Below are positions 10,611 through 18,875 of a DNA stretch of 31,972 nt, piece by piece. A program made the position numbers and the translations under genes. The number at the start of each line of letters is the position of its first letter. The stretch's first letter is position 1. The notes under the pieces were generated by a model. That model made no database searches. It worked only from the letters and a program-made list of their open reading frames with translations, and was not told the origin of the DNA. Origin of the DNA: Ophiothrix spiculata (Eukaryota > Echinodermata > Ophiuroidea > Amphilepidida > Ophiotrichidae); the NCBI GenBank assembly GCA_000969725.1, contig JXSR01S019646.1; one strand, given 5' to 3'.

Positions 10611-11358
10611 CCTCCCTGTAAGCATGGTAAGTCCAGTGCAAGTGAGTTTGAGAGTGATATGGTTTGGGACATAGGGGATTAGTTTTTTAGCTGGCATGAG
10701 TACCCAAAATGGTTGTATTTAGAATCCCAAAGACTACAAAATAATGTTAATATTTCAAATGCAGATTTTGATATTCTGTAATACCTATCCATATGCTGAT
10801 CAATGAAATGACACAAACTCTTGTATATCTTTAAAGCCACTTCAAAATCTATTTCTTCCGGCAAAAATAAAAAGCATTCAGTCTAAGTCAAAATCATCTG
10901 CTTAGCATTTTCCCACAACAAAATAATCCGATTCAATAAACATAATGTATATATAGTATCTAAGTAGTTCATTGACTCTGGAATCCACTGGGCGATTTCC
11001 AGGTTTCACAAGGGGCAATTCAATATCAATGTATGACCACTCCATCAAAGTCACACCTGAAGCATCTGCCTAACACCTGGACCTGCTCTGTTGCCATGGC
11101 AACCAATGCCTGAGCCAACTTTGATAATCGCTACTTATGGCTCAACCTGGTTGCATGCTGCTAAATTGATCGCTAGCCTCAAAGTACATGGTTAATTTAG
11201 CAAATTATCACATAATCACCGGTATGTAAACATGGTGGTGGTAACACCTTGTATACGAATGGCTGAGCCAATCTTGTGATACAGTTCATCCCAGTATCTA
11301 TCTTCAAGGAAGAAGATTAGACCTCTTGAGTCTGATTAGCAGATATTTGCATATAAAG
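10611..11358. other. Gene-free stretch with a less AT-rich block at 11030-11300
   Basis: The open frame at 10679-10864 (minus) lacks splice sites. From about 11030 the base composition becomes less AT-rich. This part holds CACCTG/CAGGTG E-boxes, a perfect RFX-type palindrome (11090-11103) and a direct repeat, caatgcctgagccaactttg (11104-11123) against gaatggctgagccaatcttg (11258-11277). It may be a regulatory element near the SPIRE exon, but conservation would have to show that. Confidence 0.35.
11090..11103. promoter_or_regulatory. Candidate RFX X-box (GTTGCCATGGCAAC)
   Basis: This is an exact 14-bp palindrome identical to the consensus dimeric RFX binding site, GTTGCC-ATGGCAAC. RFX factors control ciliary and other genes, usually from promoters. 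Here the site lies about 1.7 kb downstream of the SPIRE exon on that gene's strand, so it would be intronic. A single site says little about occupancy. Confidence 0.4.
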
Positions 11359-11497
11359 TTGTTGGATTTAATTCATGAATGCGTGTCTATAGCAAATACG
11401 CAGTTGTCTCTGACGCTAGCGTACATTTTCCAAGGTTGTTTGGTTCGTGTGTACGCACAAGACTATTGAGTACACGTTCACGAATTAAATCCAACAA
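11359..11497. mobile_element. Short MITE with TTGTTGGATTTAATTC ends
   Basis: TTGTTGGATTTAATTC at 11359-11374 is mirrored by GAATTAAATCCAACAA at 11482-11497. The similarity extends about 12 bp further inward (atgaatgcgtgt against gtgaacgtgt). Total length is 139 bp. The centre contains the smaller palindromic motif acgctagcgt. Confidence 0.75.
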
Positions 11498-11631
11498 CAA
11501 TAGCACCATTGTAGGGACCAGTGTAAATAATCCTCTATAGATAAAAAAAAATAAAGAAAAGCTGATGTGGGTTTGAATCACAGACTTCTCTGTGTTGCTC
11601 AGATTGGGTGTTGCTGTACATGGGAAAACTA

Positions 11632-11794
11632 ATGGTGCCTTCAGAGTCAAGCGATTTCATCACTGCAACATCGCTAGATACGCAGTCTATACACTTGATA
11701 CAGCTAGGAAAAGTGTGCTTTAAAATTTAAAATGTCAAGACTGTGTATAAAGCGATGTTGCAGTGATGAAATCCCTGGACTCTGAATGCGCCAT
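11632..11794. mobile_element. Compact MITE with ~57-bp terminal inverted repeats
   Basis: The left arm 11632-11688 and the reverse complement of the right arm (about 11738-11794) differ at roughly 7 of 57 positions. A 22-bp perfect core, GATTTCATCACTGCAACATC plus GC, occurs in both arms. Only about 50 bp separates the arms, so nearly the whole 163-bp element forms a hairpin. Ends read ATGGTGCCTTCAGAGTC and its partner ATGGCGCATTCAGAGTC. Confidence 0.85.
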
Positions 11795-11854
11795 GAGGGT
11801 GGTCAGGTATTCTGTGACTTCATTGTCTTGAAAACATCTCAAAAGATGCCAACC

Positions 11855-12050
11855 TGTCCTGGCGTGACTTCAGTAAGAATGCAACCCATTTTTGTCTAAA
11901 AAGTTGCTGGAATATCTGGGACATCTCAGACAAATCACTCTGGCGTGACTTTGGTAGGAATGCAAGCCATTTTTGTCTAACATGTTGCTGAAACATCTCG
12001 GACAAATCGCTCTGGCATGGCTTCAGTAAGAATGCACTGAATTTTTTGTC
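11855..12050. repeat. Diverged tandem repeat, about 72-82-bp period, three copies
   Basis: The string ctggcgtgacttcagtaaga begins near 11858. Related strings begin at about 11940 (ctggcgtgactttggtagga) and 12012 (ctggcatggcttcagtaaga), each followed by atgca...ttttttgtct and then (g)ttgctg(g/a)aa(t/c)atct. The repeat explains the repetitive 148-codon open frame across 11820-12266 on the minus strand, which has no family resemblance. Confidence 0.7.
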
Positions 12051-12459
12051 TCTCGTTGTTGCCGCAACTGTTGTGACTGTGGTGATTTTGACTATCACAA
12101 CATAATTGGGAAAGTGCTTTTGTTGCAGAGACTGTTTATGAATCGTAATGTCACATGCTAACATTTTGAGCCACTCTATCTTGCTCTGGCAATGAGATGG
12201 ATCCTTCAAAACAAACATGGTCCTGAAAGTGTAAATGCTACATGTAGAAAGCAAAATCAATATCATCGTTGATCAATTCACCATCTTGCCAGTAATGTGA
12301 AGTCAAAAGCTGAAGCTTATTTGCTGATGGTGGTGGTGCTCATCTCCATTTACATAGCATCTGGACCAGACTGCAATATCCCAATGCATGTTTGTGGGGG
12401 TAATGCTGCTTTTCCCTCACAAATGAGTCTGATTTACCTTCCCTGACACTGGTACCTAT

Positions 12460-12579
12460 TTTGTCACATGGTTGCAGGAACAAGGTGGATAAAGAATCTT
12501 GCTCAAGGATTTAACACCAAGGTATACAGACCAAAGCTTGAACATGCAACCTTTCAGTTACAGGCCCAATGCTCTAACT
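12460..12579 (-). mobile_element. tRNA-derived SINE fragment
   Basis: Read on the minus strand, gttagagcattgggc resembles a tRNA A box. It is followed by ctgtaactgaaaggttgc, very like the anticodon arm of tRNA-Asn, and a B-box-like gcatgttcaagctttgg. Downstream is ccttgagcaagattctttat, similar to a body segment I recall from deuterostome SINEs. The tRNA 5' end is cut where the hAT-type MITE begins at 12580, so the SINE is 5'-truncated or interrupted. Confidence 0.55.
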
Positions 12580-12760
12580 CAGGGATTCTCGACTAGCGGC
12601 GCACGCGCCAAATTTGGCGCTTTGACAAGTATTGATTGACGCTTTGACGCTCTCTAAAAACAAAAAAATACATTAGAAATGCGCTGAGAAATAGGCAAGT
12701 TTAGCGCTTTCCCTACAATTTTCTCATTTATGTGGCGCATTGTAAAGTTGAGAACCCCTG
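12580..12760. mobile_element. hAT-type MITE abutting the SPIRE exon donor
   Basis: The ends are CAGGGATTCTCGACT (left) and, in reverse complement, CAGGGGTTCTCAACT (right). The form CAGGGGTTCTCAA is typical of hAT transposon termini. Both ends continue into a GCGCC-containing subterminal motif (gcggcgcacgcgcc and aatgcgccac). Length is 181 bp without coding capacity. An 8-bp target-site duplication expected of hAT elements could not be recognised. The right edge lies 23 bp from the SPIRE splice donor. Confidence 0.75.
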
Positions 12761-12783
12761 CTCGCCAGTTTCCATAATCTCAC

Positions 12784-13014
12784 CTGTAGTAAATCTTTAA
12801 AGTTGGTCAATTTGCCGTCCTCATCATCTGTTCCATCTTCAATCCCCTCGTCTGAATTCAACGTATCGCTGGTACTGTTTTTGTCATCTATATCATCAGA
12901 TATTGTCATGGAATCTATCAGGCTCTCTAAAGGTTGGCTCAGTTCTCGTTCTTCTTCTGCGTTGAAACCATAGTCTAAGGATTGGTATATGACACGTCCC
13001 AAGGCATCTATAAG
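12784..13014 (-). CDS. SPIRE: SPIRE-like actin nucleator, internal exon (second half of KIND domain)
   Basis: SPIRE proteins nucleate actin through WH2 repeats and bind formins (FMN1/FMN2) through an N-terminal KIND domain. They act at vesicle membranes and the cell cortex. Read on the minus strand, the exon follows a pyrimidine-rich acceptor ending in tgatcacag and ends CAG|GTGAGA, a consensus donor. It is 231 nt (77 codons), phase 0 at both ends, and open throughout. Key matches, from memory of the family, are VIYQSLDYGF followed by EEERELSQPLESLID (IIYKALDYGL / EERELSPPLEQLID in vertebrate SPIRE1), then an acidic linker with SDEGIEDG and DDEDGK, then FKDLLQ where SPIRE1 has YRDVMK. The acidic stretch and the exon end fall at the expected places in the KIND domain. 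The upstream exon (QAWA region) and the downstream CxxHL...HYQAVCRAL exon were sought by eye and not found. SPIRE1 and SPIRE2 orthology cannot be separated; most invertebrates have one gene. Confidence 0.9.
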
Positions 13015-13702
13015 CTGTGATCAGGTAAAAGAGACAAGAGAAAACAATACTGTAGTTAAACGCGTGGTATATCACACTGCATTAAGTTTTTAAGCCTTCA
13101 AGAAAGCCGTTCGTACATCATGATGAATACGTTTAAAAATGTATTGCTCCAAAGAAATATAATGCTTTTGAATAATTCTTGCCTGAAGTGTGTTGTACTT
13201 ATTTGGATTTAAACAAATCTGGCATTTAAAGAGCAAGTGCAATTTAAAAAAACCTGACATTTAAAGCATTTTAATTTTCTTTAATGTAACTCTGTCAATA
13301 CCGTACTTAAATACTTCATCAACTATGATAACAAGCCATTTTTCTGGGGAGGGCTTTTTTGCAAGGATAATAAGCATCATCCCGACATAAAATCATCAAC
13401 TCTCTTTTCAAAGGTAAAATTAGTGGGTTTTTTTTTTTTTAGGGTTCCTCCTTTTCAGACCGCCAAAATTATCAGGGTCCCCCTTTTTACATCAGCACCT
13501 CCTTACAAGTGTTTGTGAACGGTCCCTAACAGACTAATCAAGGTTGCTGCCAACCCTGAAATTTTGCAATCATATCTAGCACAAGTAAGTTTTGAGCGCC
13601 TGAGTCCATGTTGTACCAAAGCTTAAAGTTTCAAATGAATTGGGGGATATGGTATAAAGTACTCCCACCCCCCCCCAAAAAAAAATGTAATATTTTTAAA
13701 TA
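13015..13702 (-). other. Upstream intron of SPIRE exon; no further feature
   Basis: It begins with the polypyrimidine tract and AG acceptor of the KIND exon (minus strand). The remainder is AT-rich with a T-run near 13428-13440 and a C-run joined to an A-run near 13666-13685. I found no other exon. Confidence 0.5.
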
Positions 13703-14350
13703 TAAAGTGTCTCTTTGCATATTCATAGATGCACATGGTACATGCATATTTAGAGGCTTCAAATGTAGGTCATGAGTGCAAGAATACCAGATTTGTTTAA
13801 ACCCACATAACACTATATATATTGAAATATATGTGTGTAAATAAATCAAGAAATGAAAAATATCTGTCCCATAGAAGTTATCTTGAAATGCATAAAGTTA
13901 CATCATATTTAAGTCACTGAAACACATGTATACCATTCAAGGAATATTGTTTAAAGTAAAATCTTCAATCCAAGAAGTATTTCACCTGGATGTTGCAACA
14001 TTTGACATTATCACCTGTACATATATTTTTCAAAAATAGTGGCTGCCGGGGATTGAAACCATAATATCATGTAAAAAGATTTTTGTGAGGGTAGGAATAC
14101 AGTGTACGATCATCAATGCTGAAATAATATAGTGAGACAACTGACTTCATATCACTCATGACCTACATTGAAGCCTCTAAAATGCATACCATGTGCATCT
14201 ATGCATATGCAATGAGACACTTTATTTAAATGCTGTCTGAAAAATGCACAATTTAAGTGACATCCCACATCACTGAAAGCACAAATATGCCATCAGGAAT
14301 GTAGTTTAAGTGTAATCTGATCAGAATCTAAAAGCATTTCTCCTAGATAT
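13703..14350. repeat. Block of interleaved inverted and direct repeats
   Basis: Arm 13703-13777 (taaagtgtctctttgcat ... gtaggtcatgagtg) is matched in inverted orientation by 14153-14225 at roughly 90% by eye. Between and after these arms, 13888-13990 is matched in direct orientation by 14242-14350 (shared catcactgaaa / agtcactgaaa, accattcaaggaat / gccatcaggaat, tagtttaagtgtaatct / ttgtttaaagtaaaatct). The order is A, B, inverted A, B, which simple tandem or palindromic duplication alone does not produce. Confidence 0.65.
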
Positions 14351-14639
14351 TTTACTGTTTTAATATGACTTACCAGAGACTTACAGATATATGCATGCTA
14401 CGGCATGATATAGGCCTAATATTAAATCATTTGATTTCAAGTAAGATATTTATGGAAAAAGGATTGAACTGAGTAGTCCTAGGACCGAATCAATAATCAG
14501 TGCCAAACAGTACTTTTCGTACCTGGTGATAAAGCTGATCCCTGAAAATCTAAAGTATGAAATTCAGCTATAAAAAATTGAAACTGTTAGCAAATGCCAC
14601 CTTAAAATATCAAAGATACAAAGACTAAAACTCTGATAG

Positions 14640-14841
14640 CAGGCTTTGTCTTTTAAGGCGAGCGAGAGTGATCACTCGCCGTCACTCACCTAAAATGAAG
14701 CTGAGGAGAGCTTTTTATCACTCGCCTACATTTGGTGTACTAATAATACAAGTGATTAAAATCACTCGCCTACAGCTCACCTGACAAGTTTTGAGGAGAG
14801 TGATTTGTCACTCGCCAGCAATTTTCAAAAGACAAAGCCTG
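14640..14841. mobile_element. Stem-swapping MITE family, copy A (TCACTCGCC motif)
   Basis: The ends CAGGCTTTGTCTTTT and its reverse complement AAAAGACAAAGCCTG bound 202 bp, flanked by a 6-bp duplication TGATAG (14634-14639 and 14842-14847). The motif TCACTCGCC occurs four times, at 14672, 14718, 14762 and 14808, spaced 46, 44 and 46 bp. Inverse partners form hairpins, for example GAGTGA-TTTG-TCACTC near 14798-14813. Two relatives lie at 18675-18875 and 28634-28843. Confidence 0.85.
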
Positions 14842-15354
14842 TGATAGTGATTTGTTATTAATGAATTTGCGCAAATTTTGGTAAAAAACAATACTCCTTG
14901 TGGAATTCCAATTCAAGAAAGTAGGATCCCTATTAACCCACAAACCACATACTGAAGTAAAGAAAGGGTTAATGCAAAGACAGTGGTTAATACTGACTGG
15001 GCTGACATTTACATGGGCACATTCATTATTATGTTGAAATATTCTCTGACATGTACAAGAAGGCTCTTGTAAACTCGCAGATGAATTCTCTTGTGTTATG
15101 AAACATGACATTTTCAAGCAAGAACTTAAAGGAACTTCTTTGGAATATAGTTCTCATAGTGTGTGTCACATTTTTTTTCCGGAGATAGCACCATTGTAAG
15201 AAAATATCCCATTGCAATTGAGACACAAGGCCTATGAAAATCTGATTTGTGTTTAACCCTAACCCAACCAAACAACAAAATAGCACAATCTGCAAAGTCA
15301 AAAAACAAATATGTCATAGACTGGAGTTAGTTATGACCACAAAATTGCTGCTCA

Positions 15355-15432
15355 ATGGCTTGGCATAGTGATAATGGGATTAGGACACTCATGACCTTTG
15401 GATAAAAGGTCCTGGGTTCAAATCCAGGTGAA
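15355..15432 (+). mobile_element. tRNA-like SINE head
   Basis: An A-box-like TGGCATAGTGATAATGG and a B box GGTTCAAATCC (in tcctgggttcaaatccagg) are present in the order and near spacing of a pol III promoter. The region does not fold into a proper tRNA: the D-to-anticodon spacing is too long and the acceptor stem is missing. I therefore call it tRNA-derived. It runs straight into the foldback at 15424-15597. Confidence 0.6.
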
Positions 15433-15597
15433 AACTCAACCATTTTTAAATTGCGGATTTCTGAGAACTATGGTCAGAAATCCGCAATTTAAAAATGGTT
15501 GAGTTTTCACCTGGCCGATTTCTGAGAACTATGGTTTTTATTAAAAACCATAGTTCTCAGAAATTCGCAATTTAAAAATGGTTGAGTTTTCACCTGG
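15424..15597. repeat. Nested foldback of three copies of a 41-bp sequence
   Basis: Arm 15424-15464 and arm 15474-15514 are perfect 41-bp reverse complements around a 9-nt loop (gaactatgg). Immediately after, 15518-15540 and 15542-15564 form a perfect 23-bp hairpin with a one-base loop. This leads into a third copy of the first arm (about 15560-15597), with one mismatch to the 15478-15514 copy. The whole could form alternative cruciforms. Confidence 0.9.
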
Positions 15598-15600
15598 CCA

Positions 15601-17227
15601 GGGGTTAGGATTATCTAGTGATGGAATCATCATTACTAAGGTACGGGTTGGGTGGAGGAGTGGAGATTTGGGTAAACAAGTGGGTTTCAGGGGTAGGGAT
15701 GACATATGGTATGCAATTTAACTGACAGGCATGTAAACTTGTCCAATTTGCAAATGATTTTTGTCGTTTCTGGAATTGAATCGATGTGATAAATCTCCTT
15801 TAGATTCTACAATTCATTCTTACATCTGAAAGCACTCGTACTAAAAAACAAGTTGTTGACTGGGTACCCAAGTGCCAATTCTAAGTTGTACTAAGATCAC
15901 GCTTTGTAAAAATTATGCTCATCATGAAACAATGACGTCATAAGCCCCAATACATAGCGCCATAATGTCAGTCACCTACACATTGCATTTATGCATCTGG
16001 GGACACCTTTATAGATCTTACTGCTTTAGGCAAATACTGAGTATCACTTCACAAAAATATTCTGATGTAAATTAGCTTTTAATGTGATTTACAATTTCAT
16101 CTGTTTTCCCATATTTGTCTTTTAACTGTAGACAAAAAATCTTCATCAAAGTCATCATCATATTATTTTGATCAAATTTCTGCTTTTAATCTAAAGAAAA
16201 AGTTTGAAATTGCAAATTAATTTTGCTTTCTCAAATTCTTCTTTCTTTCCAGAGATCTTCATCAAAATCATCATCACATTATTTTTGAGTGCATGTTTTT
16301 GATTTAATAAGAGAAACAATTTGACATTTTTTTTCCACATCTATTGAACAACACAAAGGGTACAATGAGCTCTTCACAATACAACAGGGTTTATTTTAAA
16401 GATAGTTAATTTTAAAGATAAATATATTATAATGAAATACAACATATCTAAAATTCTAAAAAAAAAAACAGTTTAAAACCAACGTACTGTAAATAAATGT
16501 TTTCCCCCAGCAGGTTAATGAAGGCAGCAATATTGTAAACTAACAAATACAAGACAATTGGATATATATACTGCGAAGAAAGATTACTGTAAAATAGGCT
16601 ATTTATTTTCATTTTCAGAAATATAAAAATAAAAATTGCAAATTTATGCAGTAATATTTGAAAGAAAATAAAATGCATGCGTGCAACATGAAACAAACTT
16701 ACTAATTTGAATAATTCAAGCCCTATCTTATTGTACATTAACCAAGTTTTTTTGATATATTTTGATTTCAAATTTTTAAGAAAAAAAATAATTACTGCTA
16801 TGCCTTAGATATAATAACAAAAATATATATTTCAAATAGGCCTACAATGCATGTTGTTGCCGTATATACTGCATTATATTTCATTTTAGTGTTTGATGCA
16901 TATACTTGGAGATATCTATAAATTTAATTAAAATTTTGAAAAGGTCATTTCATAATCCAATTTATACTTCCGACCAAACATATATATGAGAATTGTAAAC
17001 ATTCTATCCAACACAACCTGCTAGAAATAATAACACATTTTATATCGAGTAACTCAATAATGCACATGTTTGATACACAATCAATATCGCTTCTTAAAAT
17101 GCACATTTATAAATAACTTGTCGACAGTGAATTTCTCCGGAGCCACAAGCATGGAGATTGCCGTATTGCTTGTAATTATGTGAGCATTTATTCTCAGTGG
17201 ATGATTTCATGTGATATAGTTATATAA
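15601..17227. other. Gene-free AT-rich stretch with one tandem duplication
   Basis: Segments at 16139 and 16255 repeat with a 116-bp offset (atcttcatcaaa(g/a)tcatcatca, then (a/c)ttattttg...tttaat and aaa(c)aatttga). TAGGCCTA occurs at 16837-16844. An open frame at 16448-16771 (minus) is hydrophobic and low in complexity and is not a credible gene. Confidence 0.45.
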
Positions 17228-17485
17228 GGCCAAGAAAAAAAAAATTGTTGTGTTGCCCTCAAGTGGAATTTCTGAAAAAATGAGTCGGTCGGAAAATAAT
17301 TTTTTTTTAAATAATTTTTTAAAAAAATTATGAAATTTGGGTGCATTTTCCACTATTTTCAAAATATTTTCTCAAAAAACACCCAATCTGAGCAAAATTG
17401 GGTGCTTTCCTGACCCTATTTGTTTTGTTTTTTTAATTTTTGAATAGGGACGGTCGCTGAGGGCAACACAACAATTTTTTTTGCC
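17228..17485. mobile_element. MITE with GGC(C)AA-A8-TTGTTGTGTTGCCCTCA ends
   Basis: The left end (ggccaag, an A-run, then ttgttgtgttgccctca) is mirrored by the right end (tgagggcaacacaacaa, a T-run, then gcc), giving arms of about 28 bp in a 258-bp element. The interior contains a GGGTG...CACCC hairpin (cacccaatctgagcaaaattgggtg). Related sequence occurs at 29201-29307. Confidence 0.8.
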
Positions 17486-18674
17486 TAATACTAAATCATG
17501 ATCTTAAATGATAGAGGGTAATCTTGTTAATACTTCTTGGTCATAAAAGGTGCATTGAACAACATTTCAAAATTTCATCTGTAGATCATTGTTTGATAAT
17601 AACACTAACTATCAACTTGAAAATTTTGATCAAAACCTCCAGAAAAGCCAAAAACAAGAAATATTTGCATATTGATCTTGAGTATGAGGCATATTATATA
17701 AAGAGTATGTACCAGTGCATACCAGTACTATACTATCTTCAGTAGATAGTCTGCTCTAGATTCAAATTTTCCAGCACCCTCAAGACTACAGAATAAAATA
17801 TGTATAAAACCACTTCTTTTAATTACAAACTTTGAATATCAGCAATGCCAACCGGCACCATAATGAAACAAGATTACCATAAGTGATATTTTGGGTGAAA
17901 TTGAGCTTTTGAAATTAAAATTACATGCAAAACCACACACTTAACACCAAGTCTCAAATCAAAATATTTATGAGCAGAAATAAGATCCCAGAAGGAAAAA
18001 AAGAAAGATTAAACAAACGAATTTCAAGCATAAAATGGCCTCTCCTGCAAAATGATCAAAATGCACTTACATCACTCTTGTACTGAAGCCATGATATCTA
18101 ACAAGCATCAGGATAACTAATGGCAATTTACTTTTTAAATTGCAAAATGCTAAAATTATTTTCATCATTAAATGTCCTGCAAAAACCTGAAGTAATCATT
18201 TGTAGGCCTACATGTAGCAGTCACTGAGTGGCTCTTCTGTTACTATTTTTCTAGGCATTTTAAGTCACAAAAAGCTCATTAAACTGAAGAATTTCTTAAA
18301 TTTATACCTGAGAATTATTTTGGCTTATAACAGTACAGGGTTATTAATACATTTAGTAAATAGTATGGACCTCAAATTACCTTTGTGCTGTCTTGAATTG
18401 CTGTCACATTCAATATTTTGGTTATTTTTTAATATTATAAACCCAAATATTCTCCAGCATGCTCTTCCCTGCCAGTTATTTTGTCATAGATCCACAAAAT
18501 CAATACACTGTCTGTATGGCGTAGAGTGCTTTAAATTTTGCATGACTCCGATGTCTAGTGGTAGAATATCCCAGTCATGATGACAGCAAAAATAATTAAG
18601 ACGCAAATGCTCAGTTCATACATGTGAAAATAAATGCCATGTATATAAAAATGAAATCATCTCAAAGTGATAGT
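17486..18674. other. No gene seen; carries a 16-mer shared with 25.7-25.9 kb
   Basis: Intron-like AT-rich sequence. It includes TATCTTCAGTAGATAG at 17734-17749 and TAGGCCTA at 18203-18210. Short open frames here have no support. Confidence 0.4.
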
Positions 18675-18875
18675 CAGGCCTTGTATTTTGAGGCATGTGA
18701 GTGCAATAGCACACCATCACACACCTAAAATGATCTTGAGGAGTGTGATTTTCAGCACACCTAAATCTGGTAAAATTATACAGAATTAGATACAAAATGC
18801 ACACCTACAGCACACTTGAATATTCTGTGAAGTGCTATTTGTAGCACACAAGGTATTTTCAAAATTAGAGGACTG
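18675..18875. mobile_element. Stem-swapping MITE family, copy B (TAGCACACC motif)
   Basis: The left end caggccttgtattttgaggc aligns with copy A, and so do internal spacers such as cacctaaaatgatcttgaggag. Where copy A has TCACTCGCC, this copy has (T)AGCACAC(C) at 18707, 18753, 18797 and 18842, at the same offsets and about 45-bp spacing. The last hairpin is GTGCTA-TTTG-TAGCAC, keeping the TTTG loop of copy A with different stem bases. The right terminus (ttttcaaaattagaggactg) is degraded and no target duplication is visible. Confidence 0.8.

Noticed and set aside
10679-10864. Minus-strand frame PEEIDFEVALKIYKSL as the next SPIRE exon
   Set aside because: Lacks the CxxHL and HYxAVCRAL signatures expected after FKDLLQ, and no acceptor AG precedes it in frame.
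11820-12266. 148-codon minus-strand open frame with repeated KWxAFLxKSRQSDLSEM segments
   Set aside because: It follows the diverged ~72-82-bp tandem repeat, resembles no family, and has no supporting splice or promoter signals.
15355-15432. Functional tRNA gene
   Set aside because: The B box is good, but the D-to-anticodon spacing is wrong, the T stem is imperfect and there is no acceptor stem.
16139-16330. Plus-strand exons after a ttctttctttccag acceptor encoding SSSKSSS-like peptides
   Set aside because: The frame closes after a dozen codons and both copies belong to a simple tandem duplication.
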